Positions 63,958-64,000 of a stretch of DNA of 64,000 nt are shown here, in pieces; the stretch's first letter is position 1, and each line of letters begins with the position of its first letter. Under the pieces are notes generated by a model, which saw only the letters and a list, made by a program, of their open reading frames with translations, was not told where the DNA came from and did no database searches. A program made the position numbers and the translations under genes. Source of the stretch: Bacteroidales bacterium (GTDB lineage Bacteria > Bacteroidota > Bacteroidia > Bacteroidales > F082); NCBI GenBank assembly GCA_023229135.1, contig JALNZT010000004.1, positions 62,001 through 126,000 on the forward strand, given 5' to 3'.

Positions 63958-64000
63958 TAAAAAACTACTTAAAATTTCTATTAACTGGTATAGCTTTGGT
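63954..64000 (+). CDS. Start of an overlapping gene, possibly PorP/SprF-like (partial)
   Basis: ATGA overlap with the type B cargo gene opens a frame reading MIKNYLKFLLTGIAL, a signal-peptide-like start that leaves the window. PorP/SprF-family outer-membrane proteins usually follow type B cargo genes and tether them. Identity here is inferred from context only. Confidence 0.5.
   Translation, partial: MIKNYLKFLLTGIAL

Overview
The window comes from a Bacteroidota chromosome, probably a free-living member of Bacteroidia or a close relative. Three kinds of evidence support this. First, there are type IX secretion (T9SS) cargo proteins with type A and type B C-terminal sorting domains, PorT-like barrels and a CxxC-less TonB of the Bacteroidota type. 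Second, many genes are preceded by the Bacteroidota -7 promoter element TAnnTTTG. Third, the proteins themselves look Bacteroidota (LruC/LamG lipoprotein, Ig-like lipoprotein, methylmalonyl-CoA type carboxylase trio). Coding is dense, on both strands, with one tRNA (Asn) and no rRNA or CRISPR array.

Layout. 0-1.3 kb: end of a cyclophilin and pheS. 1.3-2.1 kb: gene-free stretch with a decayed transposase-like fragment. 2.1-9.8 kb (minus): heavy-metal efflux locus, with response regulator and histidine kinase followed by TolC-like channel, membrane fusion protein and CzcA-type RND pump; a direct-repeat site that could bind the regulator sits before the channel gene. 9.8-10.4 kb: gene graveyard with a fluoride-riboswitch-like leader, a truncated crcB and an N-terminal response-regulator scrap. 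10.4-16.4 kb: a 2002-residue alpha-2-macroglobulin-like protein whose thioester motif is replaced. 16.6-20.1 kb: SulP transporter and a beta-helix T9SS cargo protein.

20.1-25.2 kb: oxidative-stress block (YyaL-like thioredoxin-domain protein, Dps, 1-Cys peroxiredoxin, divergent OxyR, CxxS thioredoxin-like protein). 25.2-28.0 kb: panC, panD, a flippase-like membrane protein and rfaE2, tightly packed. 28.3-33.1 kb: LruC/LamG lipoprotein, a barrel protein and adenine deaminase. 33.2-34.0 kb: a 187-bp tandem repeat with internal hairpins, ending beside an ArsR-family regulator that has a perfect palindromic operator. 34.4-38.9 kb: Ig-like lipoprotein, TonB, DUF2179 protein, START-like protein. 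39.0-42.6 kb: acyl-CoA (probably propionyl-CoA) carboxylase operon. 42.9-45.9 kb: hybrid histidine kinase and class II aldolase.

46.0-50.0 kb: AhpD-like protein, unknown lipoprotein, and an operon of two universal stress proteins flanking a SPOR-domain protein. 50.6-53.1 kb: ruvB, queG and a thioredoxin-fold protein in one operon. 53.1-57.6 kb: PorT-like barrel, a PhoB/PhoR-like two-component pair and a T9SS cargo protein. 57.6-58.8 kb: second degenerate region with an inverted-repeat element and a broken dicarboxylate symporter. 58.8-64.0 kb: barrel protein, HARE-HTH mini-protein, tRNA-Asn, lipoprotein, a large PKD/type B sorting protein and the first codons of an overlapping gene.

The items most worth following up are the 187-bp structured tandem repeat, the decaying fluoride riboswitch/crcB locus, the thioester-less macroglobulin and the orphan ArsR with its palindrome. 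No locus here is clearly a new defence or biosynthetic system.
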